From assembly GCF_015356825.1 (NCBI RefSeq), contig NZ_JAACYW010000012.1, forward strand, positions 19,682 to 83,681: a stretch of 64,000 nucleotides of DNA, given 5' to 3'. The DNA is from Catenulispora rubra (GTDB lineage: Bacteria; Actinomycetota; Actinomycetes; Streptomycetales; Catenulisporaceae). The translations under genes and the position numbers were made by a program. Below the pieces are notes generated by a model, which worked only from the letters and a program-made list of their open reading frames with translations, was not told the origin of the DNA and did not search any database. This document shows positions 7,443 through 15,844 of this stretch, one piece after another; position 1 is the first letter of the stretch; each line of letters starts with the position of its first letter.

Positions 7443-9608
7443 GTGAGCCGCTCTTCTTCGCGCCGCCTGCTCGTGAGTGCCGTTGCCGCGACTTCGGTCG
7501 CGCTGCTGGCTTCGGCCTGCGGCACCTCGACGCAACACCCGAAGGTCGCGCCGGTCGCCGCGGGGGCGACCCGCACGGCCTCGACGCCGTCGGTTTCGCA
7601 GCCTTCGACGTCCGCCGCGCCGTCGGCTTCGTCCTCGCAGAGTTCGGCCGGCTCGGCGCCCGGGTCGGCGCCCGGGTCGGCACCCGGGTCGGCACCGTCC
7701 GGGGCGGGTCCGCAGTACGCCGTGGGCACGCCGCTCATCTCCGACGGCTCCGCGACGGTGAACATCGGCGGGGCGCAGGTGCGGTTCCCGACGACGGTGT
7801 CCGAGGCGTCCTGGTCGCCGGACGGCAGCCGGATCGCGTTCGTCGACGGCTCGGGGAACGTGGCCACCGCGCGGCCGGACGGCAGCGACGTGGTCGTGCT
7901 GGTGCAGCCGGGTCAGGGCTCGAAGTTGTCCGCGCCGTCGTGGCAGGGCGGGACCGTGCTGTACACGGAGCTGAGCGCGGCGGGCACGCACGCCGTGCGG
8001 CAGGCGTCGGTCGCGGGGCAGCACGACCACAACAGCCACGAGCTGTACCTGCTGGGCCCCGGCAGCCCGCACGACGTGGTGGACACCTTGAACCCGGTCA
8101 GCGTCGAGAACCAGACGCTGTCCGGGACCTCGTCGGAGCTGGTCTTCCAGTCGCACGACGCCAACGGCCCGGACCTGTGGATCCACTGGCTGGACAGCAA
8201 CGCGCGCGGCGGCGCCGACCCCGCCACGCCTATGGGCCCGGGCAGCTGGCCAGCGTTGAGCCCGAGCGAGGAGCTGGCGTTCGTGGGGAGCAACGGCGGG
8301 ATCGAGGTCATCCCTGCGCACACGCCGTTCAAGGACGCCGCGACCACGCGGGAGGCGACGAAGGTCGCGGACGCCAGCGGCGCCACGCACCTGGCGTGGA
8401 CGCCGGACGGCGCGTCGGTCGCCTACTCGACGCCGAGCGGCATCATGGAAGTGGCGGTCGACAAGCCCGGTGCGGCCCCGACTCAGTTGTCTGCGAAGCC
8501 GGGCGTCGTGTCCTTCCTGCCGAAGTCCGCGGACCGGCTCATCACGCTGGCCGGGAACGCGCCGAACGACCTGATCGGCGCGTCGATCGTGGTCTCGCGG
8601 CACCGCTGGGAGACGCAGACCGGCACCACACCGGCCCCGGCCGGCGGCGGCCCGCACGGCCCGTTCGCCATGTCGGTGACGATCGTCGCGGCCGACGACC
8701 CGACGACCGCGCAGAAGGAGCTCGGGTGGGCCGGGCTGTACGGCCCGACGCTGCTCACCACCGGCGACAGCCTCGACCCGCGCCTGGTCGCCGAGGTCAA
8801 GCGGGTGCTGGGCAGCCCGAACACGCGCGACCCCTTCGACGGCATGGACACCGTCAACCTGGTCGGCGCACCCGGCGCGATCCCGGCCGGCACCGACGCG
8901 GCCTTCACCAAGCTCGGTTACAAGGTGGCCCACGTCGCCGGGGCCCCGAAGACGAACCCCGCCGACGCCGCGGCAGCCGCGCACCCGACGATCGCCGTCG
9001 TCGACCCCTCCGACACCGCGGCGCTGGCCGAGGCACAGGCCGAGGGCGCGCACGTGCTGCGGCTGAGCGGCGGCAAGCTCTCGTCCGCCGACACGGCCTA
9101 CCTGACCGGCCTGGACGCGAACTACGCGGTCGCCACCCCGCAGATCGTGGCCTTCGGCAACCAGGCCTTCGCCGCCGCGACGGCGCTGACGTACCACCGC
9201 CTCCCGGTCCCGACCGAGGCCCTGGGCACCACCCACGCGGACTGGCTCGCAGCCACCGCCATGGGCACCGCGACCAACACCCTGACCGTGGTCACCGCCA
9301 CCAACCCGACCGACCTCCTGCTCGCCAACCTCAGCACCCCGCAACAGGGCTACTTCGAGTACACCTCGTCGACCGTGACAATCGACCCCGCCCAAGGCAT
9401 CTCACCGCCCCTCAAGGCCCTCCTGGAGGCACGCTCCGCGGACATCGCCGAACTGGACGTCGTGGACACCACAGGCAAGCTCGCCACCGGAGTCCTGGAC
9501 CAGCTCGGAACCCTGATCAGCGGCCCCCTCGGCTTCCAGACGCAGGCGAACCAGACCGCTGACGCGCTGGCGCAGAGCCAGCCGGTGCTGCGCGGGTGGT
9601 CGCGGTAG
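7443..9608 (+). CDS. secreted lipoprotein with beta-propeller-like and cell-wall-binding-repeat-like halves
   Basis: 721 residues from GTG 7443 (AAGGA at 7431-7435). A basic n-region and hydrophobic core end at a lipobox LLASAC (Cys about 26), so the protein is lipid-anchored outside the membrane. A low-complexity Ser/Pro/Ala linker with PGSA repeats follows. Residues about 90-360 contain PD40/TolB-like blades (ASWSPDGSRIAFVDGSG, LAWTPDGASVAYSTPSG). The C-terminal half (TIVAADDPTTAQKELGW, LSSADTAYLTGL, VAFGNQAFAAATAL) resembles putative cell-wall-binding repeat type 2. Substrate unknown. It ends 43 bp before a hairpin terminator. Confidence 0.75.
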   Translation: MSRSSSRRLLVSAVAATSVALLASACGTSTQHPKVAPVAAGATRTASTPSVSQPSTSAAPSASSSQSSAGSAPGSAPGSAPGSAPSGAGPQYAVGTPLISDGSATVNIGGAQVRFPTTVSEASWSPDGSRIAFVDGSGNVATARPDGSDVVVLVQPGQGSKLSAPSWQGGTVLYTELSAAGTHAVRQASVAGQHDHNSHELYLLGPGSPHDVVDTLNPVSVENQTLSGTSSELVFQSHDANGPDLWIHWLDSNARGGADPATPMGPGSWPALSPSEELAFVGSNGGIEVIPAHTPFKDAATTREATKVADASGATHLAWTPDGASVAYSTPSGIMEVAVDKPGAAPTQLSAKPGVVSFLPKSADRLITLAGNAPNDLIGASIVVSRHRWETQTGTTPAPAGGGPHGPFAMSVTIVAADDPTTAQKELGWAGLYGPTLLTTGDSLDPRLVAEVKRVLGSPNTRDPFDGMDTVNLVGAPGAIPAGTDAAFTKLGYKVAHVAGAPKTNPADAAAAAHPTIAVVDPSDTAALAEAQAEGAHVLRLSGGKLSSADTAYLTGLDANYAVATPQIVAFGNQAFAAATALTYHRLPVPTEALGTTHADWLAATAMGTATNTLTVVTATNPTDLLLANLSTPQQGYFEYTSSTVTIDPAQGISPPLKALLEARSADIAELDVVDTTGKLATGVLDQLGTLISGPLGFQTQANQTADALAQSQPVLRGWSR

Positions 9609-9651
9609 CGCTGGGGGCTGGGAAATGACGGAACTGACGGAATCGACGAAG

Positions 9652-9681
9652 CCCCGGCACACAAGACCGCGTGCCGGGGCC
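9652..9681. terminator. hairpin terminator between convergent genes
   Basis: Stem GCCCCGGCAC (9652-9661) / GTGCCGGGGC (9672-9681), 10 perfect base pairs, loop 10, without a strong T-run. It sits between the lipoprotein gene (rightward) and the small genes arriving from the right, so it can serve both. The same stem core recurs in the fumarase terminator at 11899-11930. Confidence 0.75.
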
Positions 9682-9746
9682 CTTGCTCCTAGTGCTGACC
9701 ATCTGGTCGCGCGCCACTGCCAACGCCGGATCACGCTCCAGCATGG

Positions 9747-9956
9747 TCAGTGATCCGCATTCGGCCACGTGGTGAGGGTCGGTTCGCTCTGGAACCTGAC
9801 CGGCTCGTCCTGCCCTCTCCACCAAACGAGGTAGAACGTTCCCCGCTCCGAGAGCTGCCAGCGATCAAGCACCTTCCAAGAGGTCCCGCGAAGGCATTCG
9901 GTACCGGGCTCGATCTGGCTCAGCAGTTTAGGAACGCTGCCCGGGAAGCCGGTCAC
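9747..9956 (-). CDS. small hypothetical protein of the XRE/DUF6879 accessory cluster
   Basis: 69 residues from a GTG at 9956 that overlaps the stop of the preceding 68-residue gene by four bases (GTGA), a strong sign of translational coupling. The protein is Trp/Arg-rich in the middle (WKVLDRWQLSERGTFYLVWW) and has no recognisable domain, signal peptide or membrane segment. It appears to be the last gene of its transcript before the hairpin at 9652. Confidence 0.6.
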   Translation of the reverse strand: MTGFPGSVPKLLSQIEPGTECLRGTSWKVLDRWQLSERGTFYLVWWRGQDEPVRFQSEPTLTTWPNADH

Positions 9957-10159
9957 GCCTCCACCATCCTCGGGTCGGCAAGCTCGATGTACTTGGCCGG
10001 CGCGCTCCACTCGAACCCCTGAGCATCCCGGATATAGCCCTGAGTAGAGCCGGCGGAGTACGCCTTGAGAACGCCTTTCCTGCCGGTACGGGAGTCCATG
10101 ACCAAGGTGTTCGTGAGGATCACCGTGGACCCTCTCTCAGAGGCTTGCCGCTCGTCCAT
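9953..10159 (-). CDS. small hypothetical protein of the XRE/DUF6879 accessory cluster
   Basis: 68 residues from ATG 10159 (MDERQASERGSTVILTNTLV). It looks like a small beta-rich domain (GRKGVLKAYSAGSTQGYI, EWSAPAKYIELADP). The family is not identified. It lies 40 bp downstream of the paired AACTTGCT operator (10199-10216), so it starts its own transcription unit, and it overlaps the next gene by four bases. Confidence 0.6.
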   Translation of the reverse strand: MDERQASERGSTVILTNTLVMDSRTGRKGVLKAYSAGSTQGYIRDAQGFEWSAPAKYIELADPRMVEA

Positions 10160-10198
10160 GTATAAGACGGTAGAGAGAGCGTGAGCTGCGGCTCAATG

Positions 10199-10216
10199 AA
10201 CTTGCTCGAACTTGCT
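10199..10216. promoter_or_regulatory. paired AACTTGCT operator, copy 1
   Basis: AACTTGCTCGAACTTGCT: two direct 8-mers with 10-bp spacing, i.e. one helical turn. It lies 40 bp upstream of the leftward 68-residue gene (10159). A near-identical site (one base different) lies upstream of the other leftward unit at 11869-11886. Likely bound by the XRE/DUF5753 regulator encoded between the two sites (inference). Confidence 0.6.
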
Positions 10217-10221
10217 GTACC

Positions 10222-11070
10222 TCATCCGAGTGAGGTGATGGCAGAGGCGATCAGCGACCGGCAGTCGGCTCCGTACACGGCAAGAGAAGCCAGCTCAACG
10301 AAGGTACGCTCGTAAAGCTCTATCTCCCGGGGCTGCGTCACCGTGATCTCGGCAGTAAGGATCTCGACGATCACCCGCTCCGAGTCGAAGATCCAGAAGC
10401 CCTCAGTCGAGTACATCTCTCGACGAGCGTTCGTGGGGATCACCCCGAGGCTCAGTCGCGGGGAAGTCGAGACCTTCAAGAGATGGCCGTATTGGGCAGC
10501 CATCACATCATCGTCCGCGACCCTTGACCGCAATCCCGACTCTTCGAGAAGGAACGCAAAGGTGTGGCTGTCCCTGTAGAGCACGCCCTGGCGGCTCATC
10601 CGAGCCGCTACAGCTTCCTCGGTATCGTCGGGGATTCCCAGGTAGGAGATGCCCTTGCGGATCATGGCTCTCGCGTATTCGGCGGTCTGAAGCAGACCGG
10701 GAACGACGGACGCCTCGTAGACGCGGAAGTGCTTCGTCCGCTCGTACAGCGGAACTGCCGACTCCTGCGCAGCACGAAGCCCGTTCTTCGCCCGCTGGCG
10801 CCACTCGACGTACATCTCCTCGACGTTGTGCGCCGTGGCGATCAGATCAGGGATCTGTCCGGGCACGCCACAGATCGTGGCCCAGGTTCGCAGGTCCTCG
10901 TCGGTCGGGAAGTACACAGCGTTCTGGAGCTTGCTGACCTTGGTCTCACCCCAACCGGCACGGGAGGCGAGTTCCCGTGCCGAAAGGTTCGCGTCGGTTC
11001 TGATGGTCTTCAGCCGCCGGCCGAGTGCTCGCCTGGCCTCGTTGGCGCTGGAAGAAGGAGATACGGACAT
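10222..11070 (-). CDS. XRE-family regulator with DUF5753 C-terminal domain
   Basis: 282 residues from ATG 11070 (a TTG three bases upstream is less likely). Residues about 10-70 are the helix-turn-helix (ALGRRLKTIRTDANLSARELASRAGWGETKVSKLQ); the remainder is DUF5753 (AVPLYERTKHFRVYEASVVPGLLQTAEYARAMI, SRQGVLYRD, FLLEESGLRSRV, IPTNA). Actinomycetes hold many copies, usually beside DUF397 or DUF6879 genes, with proposed toxin-antitoxin-like or developmental regulatory roles. Here it follows the DUF6879 gene by six bases. Confidence 0.92.
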   Translation of the reverse strand: MSVSPSSSANEARRALGRRLKTIRTDANLSARELASRAGWGETKVSKLQNAVYFPTDEDLRTWATICGVPGQIPDLIATAHNVEEMYVEWRQRAKNGLRAAQESAVPLYERTKHFRVYEASVVPGLLQTAEYARAMIRKGISYLGIPDDTEEAVAARMSRQGVLYRDSHTFAFLLEESGLRSRVADDDVMAAQYGHLLKVSTSPRLSLGVIPTNARREMYSTEGFWIFDSERVIVEILTAEITVTQPREIELYERTFVELASLAVYGADCRSLIASAITSLG

Positions 11071-11076
11071 CAAGGT

Positions 11077-11592
11077 CTACGCAGCGGGTGTGTAGCCCTC
11101 GTGGGGGACGGCGCGGGACCACACCGCCTCGAAAGCGTCCGCACACAGCTTGACCGACGACGGATCGGGATCGATCTCCGTCCCGATCCAATCGCCGTCC
11201 CCAGAGAAGTGGTTCACCAGGAGCGTCTTCCCGTCGAACAACCAGAAGTCATTCCCGGGGAGGGCGAGGTTCGTCGTCAGGCGTCGTGGGAGCCACCGGA
11301 CCTCTTCACCGGCAGCGATGTTGTGTCCGGCCGTCACAGCGTGCTCAAACCGGAGGTAGTCGCTCAGCGGTTCGGAGACGATACGCGCTCGTCGGACGCT
11401 CACGCCCCGGTCCACGGTCTCTCGCACGAGAGCCCGCCAATCCTGGCTCTCGGCATCGTCCACGACACGTCCGTCTTCAAGCCACGCGAGGAATGACGGA
11501 TCATCCAGCATGTAGCCGTCACGCATCTCCAGATGGACGGCCGACTCACGCGTGGCTGCGAACAGCTCAGCGAACGTCGTCTCCGACGCCAC
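11077..11592 (-). CDS. DUF6879 family protein
   Basis: 171 residues from GTG 11592. The sequence (LFAATRESAVHLEMRDGYM, WLEDGRVVDDAESQDWRALVRETVDRGVSVRRARIVSEPLSDYLRFEH, RWLPRR, GNDFWLFDG) matches the DUF6879 family that accompanies XRE/DUF5753 regulators in actinomycetes. The function is unknown; a partner role for the regulator is plausible. It overlaps the upstream 76-residue gene by 26 bp and precedes the XRE gene by six, so the three form an operon. Confidence 0.85.
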   Translation of the reverse strand: MASETTFAELFAATRESAVHLEMRDGYMLDDPSFLAWLEDGRVVDDAESQDWRALVRETVDRGVSVRRARIVSEPLSDYLRFEHAVTAGHNIAAGEEVRWLPRRLTTNLALPGNDFWLFDGKTLLVNHFSGDGDWIGTEIDPDPSSVKLCADAFEAVWSRAVPHEGYTPAA

Positions 11593-11797
11593 CCTTCACC
11601 TCCGGGAAGAACTGCATCATCCGTGCCGGGAACTCGATCACGGTCTCGTGCTCGGGGATGGACATCTGAGCCAGCCTCGCGGCGTCCGACACCTTCCAGC
11701 CCTGAAGGACATAGTTCCCGGTCTCGTCGTCGTAGTAGACCGTCGGAGAGCCGCCGTTTTTGCTGTCAGGGTCCTTGCCGAGCATATGCAGTGCCAT
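11567..11797 (-). CDS. small hypothetical protein preceding DUF6879
   Basis: 76 residues from ATG 11797 (MALHMLGKDPDSKNGGSPTVYYDDETGNYVLQGW). An acidic small protein of a type often found immediately upstream of DUF6879 genes; no catalytic motif or membrane segment. It is the first gene of the leftward operon, 72 bp downstream of the second AACTTGCT operator. Confidence 0.7.
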   Translation of the reverse strand: MALHMLGKDPDSKNGGSPTVYYDDETGNYVLQGWKVSDAARLAQMSIPEHETVIEFPARMMQFFPEVKGGVGDDVR

Positions 11798-11868
11798 GGT
11801 GCCCTCCGTTGCGGTGGCTGACGGCTGATAGGTCTCAGCTTGCCGTGACGGCTGATCCAGAGGCCAGG

Positions 11869-11886
11869 AACTTGCTTGAACTTGCT
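11869..11886. promoter_or_regulatory. paired AACTTGCT operator, copy 2
   Basis: AACTTGCTTGAACTTGCT, again two direct 8-mers ten bases apart, one base different from copy 1 at 10199. It lies upstream of the 76aa-DUF6879-XRE operon, consistent with autoregulation by the XRE protein (inference). Confidence 0.6.
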
Positions 11887-11898
11887 CCAGCTACAACA

Positions 11899-11930
11899 AA
11901 GCCCCGGCGCACGAACCGTGTGCCGGGGCT
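11899..11930 (-). terminator. rho-independent terminator of the fumarase gene
   Basis: Stem of about 13 pairs (AGCCCCGGCGCAC pairing with GTGTGCCGGGGCT, one G-U) with loop GAACC. In the leftward direction it is followed by TTTGTTG, and it begins 26 bases after the fumarase stop (11957). Its core matches the hairpin at 9652-9681. Confidence 0.8.
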
Positions 11931-11956
11931 TCACCAAAGCTCGTCAGAGCCACACC

Positions 11957-13609
11957 TCACGCCACAGGCGGCTTACTCCCAATCCGCATCACCGGACCAG
12001 TCGTGTCCTGAAAAAAGTCATTCCCCTTGTCATCCACCACGATGAAAGCCGGGAAGTCCTCCACCTCGATCCGCCACACGGCCTCCATCCCGAGCTCGGC
12101 GTACTCCAGCACCTCGACCTTCTTGATGCAGTCCTGCGCCAGGCGGGCCGCCGGGCCGCCGATCGAGCCGAGGTAGAAGCCGCCGTGCTCGGCGCAGGCG
12201 TCGGTGACCTGCTTCGAGCGGTTGCCCTTGGCCAGCATCACCATCGAGCCGCCGGCGGCCTGGAACTGCGCGACGTAGGAGTCCATGCGGCCTGCTGTCG
12301 TCGGGCCGAAGGAGCCGGAGGCGTAGCCCTCGGGGGTCTTCGCCGGGCCCGCGTAGTAGACCGGGTGGTCCTTCATGTACTGCGGCATCGGTTCGCCGGC
12401 GTCGAGGCGCTCCTTGATCTTCGCGTGCGCGATGTCGCGCGCCACGACCAGGGTGCCGGTCAGGGCCAGGCGGGTCTTCACCGGGTACTTCGACAGTTCC
12501 GAGCGGATCTCGGCCATCGGGCGCGACAGGTCCACGCGCACGACGTCGTCGTCCAGGTGCTCGTCGGTGGTCTCCGGGAGGAAGTGGCCGGGTTCGAACT
12601 CCAGCTGCTCCAGGAAGACGCCGTCGCGGGTGATCTTGCCCAGCGCCTGGCGGTCCGCCGAGCAGGACACGGCCATCGCCACCGGGAGGGAGGCGCCGTG
12701 GCGGGGCAGGCGGATCACGCGGACGTCGTGGCAGAAGTACTTGCCGCCGAACTGCGCGCCGATGCCGATGCGGCGGGTCAGTTCCAGGACCTCGGCCTCC
12801 AGTTCCAGGTCGCGGAAGCCGTGGGCGGTGATCGAGCCCTGCTTCGGCAGGGTGTCCAGGTAGCGCGCCGAGGCGTACTTGGCGGTCTTCAGCGCGAACT
12901 CCGCCGAGGTGCCGCCGATCACGATCGCCAGGTGGTACGGCGGGCACGCCGCGGTGCCCAGCGAGCGGATCTTCTCCTCCAGGAACTTCAGCATCGCCTT
13001 GGGGTTCAGGATCGCCTTCGTCTCCTGATACAGGTACGACTTGTTCGCCGACCCGCCGCCCTTGGCCATGAACAGGAACTTGTACGCGTCCCCGTCCGTG
13101 GCGTACAGCTCCACCTGCGCCGGCAGGTTCGAGCCGGTGTTCTTCTCGTCCCACATCGTCAGCGGCGCCATCTGCGAGTAGCGCAGGTTCAGCCGGGTGT
13201 AGGCGTCGTACACGCCGCGCGCGATGTGCGCCTCGTCGCCGCCGGCGGTCAGCACCTGCTGGCCGCGCTTGCCCATCACGATCGCCGTGCCGGTGTCCTG
13301 GCACATCGGCAGGATGCCGCCGGCCGAGATGTTGACGTTCTTCAGCAGGTCCAGCGCCACGAACCGGTCGTTCGGCGAGGCCTCCGGGTCGTCCAGGATG
13401 TTGCGCAGCTGCTGCAGGTGCCCGGGACGCAGGTAGTGCGCGATGTCGTGCATCGCGGTCTCGGTGAGCAGCCGCAGCGCCTCCGGCTCGACCTGCAGGA
13501 AGGTGCGCCCGCCGGCCTCGACGGTGCTGACGCCCCCGGTCGTGAGCAGGCGGTACGGGGTCTCGTCCGGCCCCGTCGGCAGGAGGTCGGCGTACTCGAA
13601 GTCAGGCAT
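11957..13609 (-). CDS. fumarate hydratase, class I (iron-sulfur)
   Basis: 550 residues from ATG 13609, the usual length for fused-subunit class I fumarases. Cluster-binding and active-site blocks are visible: [91 protein letters not shown], and C-terminal [14 protein letters not shown] and [15 protein letters not shown]. It interconverts fumarate and malate in the TCA cycle. Oxygen-sensitive [4Fe-4S] enzyme, cytoplasmic. Divergent from the MFS gene. Confidence 0.95.
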   Translation of the reverse strand: MPDFEYADLLPTGPDETPYRLLTTGGVSTVEAGGRTFLQVEPEALRLLTETAMHDIAHYLRPGHLQQLRNILDDPEASPNDRFVALDLLKNVNISAGGILPMCQDTGTAIVMGKRGQQVLTAGGDEAHIARGVYDAYTRLNLRYSQMAPLTMWDEKNTGSNLPAQVELYATDGDAYKFLFMAKGGGSANKSYLYQETKAILNPKAMLKFLEEKIRSLGTAACPPYHLAIVIGGTSAEFALKTAKYASARYLDTLPKQGSITAHGFRDLELEAEVLELTRRIGIGAQFGGKYFCHDVRVIRLPRHGASLPVAMAVSCSADRQALGKITRDGVFLEQLEFEPGHFLPETTDEHLDDDVVRVDLSRPMAEIRSELSKYPVKTRLALTGTLVVARDIAHAKIKERLDAGEPMPQYMKDHPVYYAGPAKTPEGYASGSFGPTTAGRMDSYVAQFQAAGGSMVMLAKGNRSKQVTDACAEHGGFYLGSIGGPAARLAQDCIKKVEVLEYAELGMEAVWRIEVEDFPAFIVVDDKGNDFFQDTTGPVMRIGSKPPVA

Positions 13610-13713
13610 GCCGCCAGCGTACTCGCGAGCCGCGGAGCCCCTGGAAGCCCTGCTTGTGCGGTGTGCCACACCGGGTCGTGCGAACTTGAAACACAAACAT
13701 CATACGTCTTACC

Positions 13714-13730
13714 ATCGTACGCATGACGAT
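13714..13730. promoter_or_regulatory. inverted repeat over the MFS start codon
   Basis: ATCGT-n7-ACGAT spans the start of the transporter gene (13723), with a further CATACG nearby (13701). It could be an operator for the FadR-type regulator encoded downstream at 15113. Weak evidence. Confidence 0.25.
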
Positions 13731-15099
13731 ATCGCTCGAGCGGCCCGACACCCGCGAACCGGACCTCCTGGAGCCGGGCCTCCTGGAAAGCCTGGAAAGC
13801 CTCGAGCGCCTCACCGAACCCACCGCACCGGCCGAGCCGGAAGAGCGCCGCCAGCAGCAGCTCGCCGGCAGTGCCCTGATCCTGGGCGGCATCATCCTGG
13901 TCGCGGCCAACCTGCGGCTCGGCGTCTCCTCCACCGGCCCCCTGCTCGACCAGCTCCGCGACCGCCTGCACCTCGGCGCCGGCGTGGTCACCCTGCTGCC
14001 CACGCTCTGGGTCGTGATCTTCGCCTTCGCCGGCCCGGCCGGTTCCTGGCTGGCCCGCCGCCACGGCGCCGGCTCGGTCCTGGCCGCGAGCCTGGCCGTG
14101 CTGGTCGCCGGCTCCGCGGTGCGCGGCATCCCGGACGTCCCGGGCCTGCTCGCCGGCTCGGTCCTGGCCGGCATCGGCATCGCGCTGGGCAACGTCCTGC
14201 TGCCGGTCGTGGTGCGCACCTACTTCCCGCACCGCATCGGCGCCGTCACCGGCATCTACTCCACGATGATCGCCCTGGGCTCCACGGTCGCCGCGGGCAT
14301 CGCGGTCCCGCTGTCCAACACCCTCGGCGGCCCCTCCGCCGGCCTGGGGTTCTGGACCGTCCCGGCCCTGGCCGGCCTCGCGCTGTGGCTGGTCAGCCAT
14401 CCGCACCGCCGCCGCCACGACCGCGGTGTCGCCGCCGCCGCGGCCACCTCCGGCGTCGCGCAGCGGCCGCACATCCCGCTGAAGTCGCTGGCCAAGAACA
14501 AGCTCGCCTGGGCCATGACCTTCGCCTTCGGCCTGCAGAGCATGTCCGGCTACGTGGTCATGGGCTGGATCCCGACCGTCCTGCACGACCACGGCATGTC
14601 CGCCGCGGCGGCCGGCACCGTGCTGAGCGTGACGTTCGCGGTCAACGCGCCGCTGTCCTTCATCGTGCCGCTGACGGCCGCGCGCCTGCGCAGCCAGCGC
14701 CTGCTGGCCATGAGCCTCGGCGTGGTCTTCGGGCTCGGCTTCGTCACCCTGATCGTCGCCCCGGCCTCGCTGGCCTACCTGGCCGCGGTCCTGATCGGCG
14801 TCGGCATGGCCGCCTTCCCGCTGGTCCTGACGATGATCGGGCTGCGCGGCGGTACCCCGGAGGGCACCGCGGCGCTGTCCGCGTTCTCCCAGTCCGCCGG
14901 CTACCTGATCGCCGCGACGGGCCCGATCATGTTCGGCGTCCTCGGCCACGCCCTGCACAGCTGGACCGTCCCGCTGGGCATCATGGTCGCCGTGGTCCTG
15001 GCCCAGGGAGTGGTCGCGTCCTACGTGGGTTCACCCAAGCGCGGCACGTTGACAGCGCCCGACGGGGACTCCGGCTCGGCCACCGCGGCCGCGAGCTGA
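13723..15099 (+). CDS. MFS transporter, CynX/NimT family
   Basis: 458 residues with about 12 predicted hydrophobic segments after a 45-residue acidic, Leu/Glu-rich cytoplasmic tail that is unusually long. AANLRLGVSSTGPLLDQL at the first membrane segment and GIGIALGNVLLPVVVRTYFP resemble CynX (cyanate) and NimT (2-nitroimidazole) transporters; the substrate cannot be told. It is followed after 13 bp by a FadR-type regulator, a common pairing for this family. Confidence 0.85.
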   Translation: MTISLERPDTREPDLLEPGLLESLESLERLTEPTAPAEPEERRQQQLAGSALILGGIILVAANLRLGVSSTGPLLDQLRDRLHLGAGVVTLLPTLWVVIFAFAGPAGSWLARRHGAGSVLAASLAVLVAGSAVRGIPDVPGLLAGSVLAGIGIALGNVLLPVVVRTYFPHRIGAVTGIYSTMIALGSTVAAGIAVPLSNTLGGPSAGLGFWTVPALAGLALWLVSHPHRRRHDRGVAAAAATSGVAQRPHIPLKSLAKNKLAWAMTFAFGLQSMSGYVVMGWIPTVLHDHGMSAAAAGTVLSVTFAVNAPLSFIVPLTAARLRSQRLLAMSLGVVFGLGFVTLIVAPASLAYLAAVLIGVGMAAFPLVLTMIGLRGGTPEGTAALSAFSQSAGYLIAATGPIMFGVLGHALHSWTVPLGIMVAVVLAQGVVASYVGSPKRGTLTAPDGDSGSATAAAS

Positions 15100-15112
15100 A
15101 AGACTGCCGTCT

Positions 15113-15817
15113 GTGGCGAACGGACTCACCGGCATCCAGCGCGGCTCACTGGTCGACGAAGTCATCGACAAGCTCCGCGAACAGATCAGCAGCGGCGCGT
15201 GGGCGGTGGACGCCCGCATCCCCACCGAGCCGGAGCTCGTCGAGGCTCTGAACGTGGGCCGCGGCACGGTCCGCGAGGCGGTGCGGGCGCTGGCCCACGC
15301 CGGCCTGCTGGAGGTGCGGCGCGGCGACGGGACGTACGTCCGGGCCCGCAGCGAGCTCTCCGGCGCGCTGCGGCGCGAGATCCAGGCCACGACGCACGAC
15401 CACGTCCAGGAGGTCCGCCGCGCGATCGAGGTCGAGGCGGCGCGCCTGGCCGCCCGCCGCGCCACCCCGGCCGACCTCGAAGCGTGCGACCGCGCGCTGG
15501 CCGCCCGGGACGTCGCGGCGCGCAAGGTCGAGAAGGCCGATCACAGCGACACGTCCTGGGTCGACGAGTGGGTCGAGGCCGACGCGAACTTCCACACCGC
15601 GATGGTCGCCGCCGCCGGCAACCCGCTCCTGCTCGACCTCTACCTGGAGATCGGCAGCGCACTGCGCACCGTGTTGACGGAGCGCGCGCTGCGCACAGAC
15701 TTCGACCGCTTCCTCGTCGCCGGGCACAGCACCCTGCTGGACGCGGTGCGCGCCGGGGACCCCGAGGCCGCCGTGCGCGAGGCCTCGCTGAACGTGGAGA
15801 CCAGCGCGGAGGAGTAA
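15113..15817 (+). CDS. GntR-family regulator, FadR subfamily
   Basis: 234 residues from GTG 15113. N-terminal winged helix (SLVDEVIDKLREQISSGAWAVDARIPTEPELVEALNVGRGTVREAVRALAHAGLLEVRRGDGTYV), then an all-helical FCD effector domain (VRRAIEVEAARLAA, DANFHTAMVAAAGNPLL, GHSTLLDAVRAGDPEAA) with the usual Asp/His metal ligands. It probably controls the MFS gene immediately upstream. Confidence 0.9.
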   Translation: MANGLTGIQRGSLVDEVIDKLREQISSGAWAVDARIPTEPELVEALNVGRGTVREAVRALAHAGLLEVRRGDGTYVRARSELSGALRREIQATTHDHVQEVRRAIEVEAARLAARRATPADLEACDRALAARDVAARKVEKADHSDTSWVDEWVEADANFHTAMVAAAGNPLLLDLYLEIGSALRTVLTERALRTDFDRFLVAGHSTLLDAVRAGDPEAAVREASLNVETSAEE

Positions 15818-15844
15818 GTCCCTTCCAGGATCGCCGCGCGTATA

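Noticed and set aside
11798..11868. CRISPR-like or IS-end interpretation of the AACTTGCT repeats
   Set aside because: Only two copies of an 18-bp site in promoter positions; no spacers, transposase or terminal inverted repeats.
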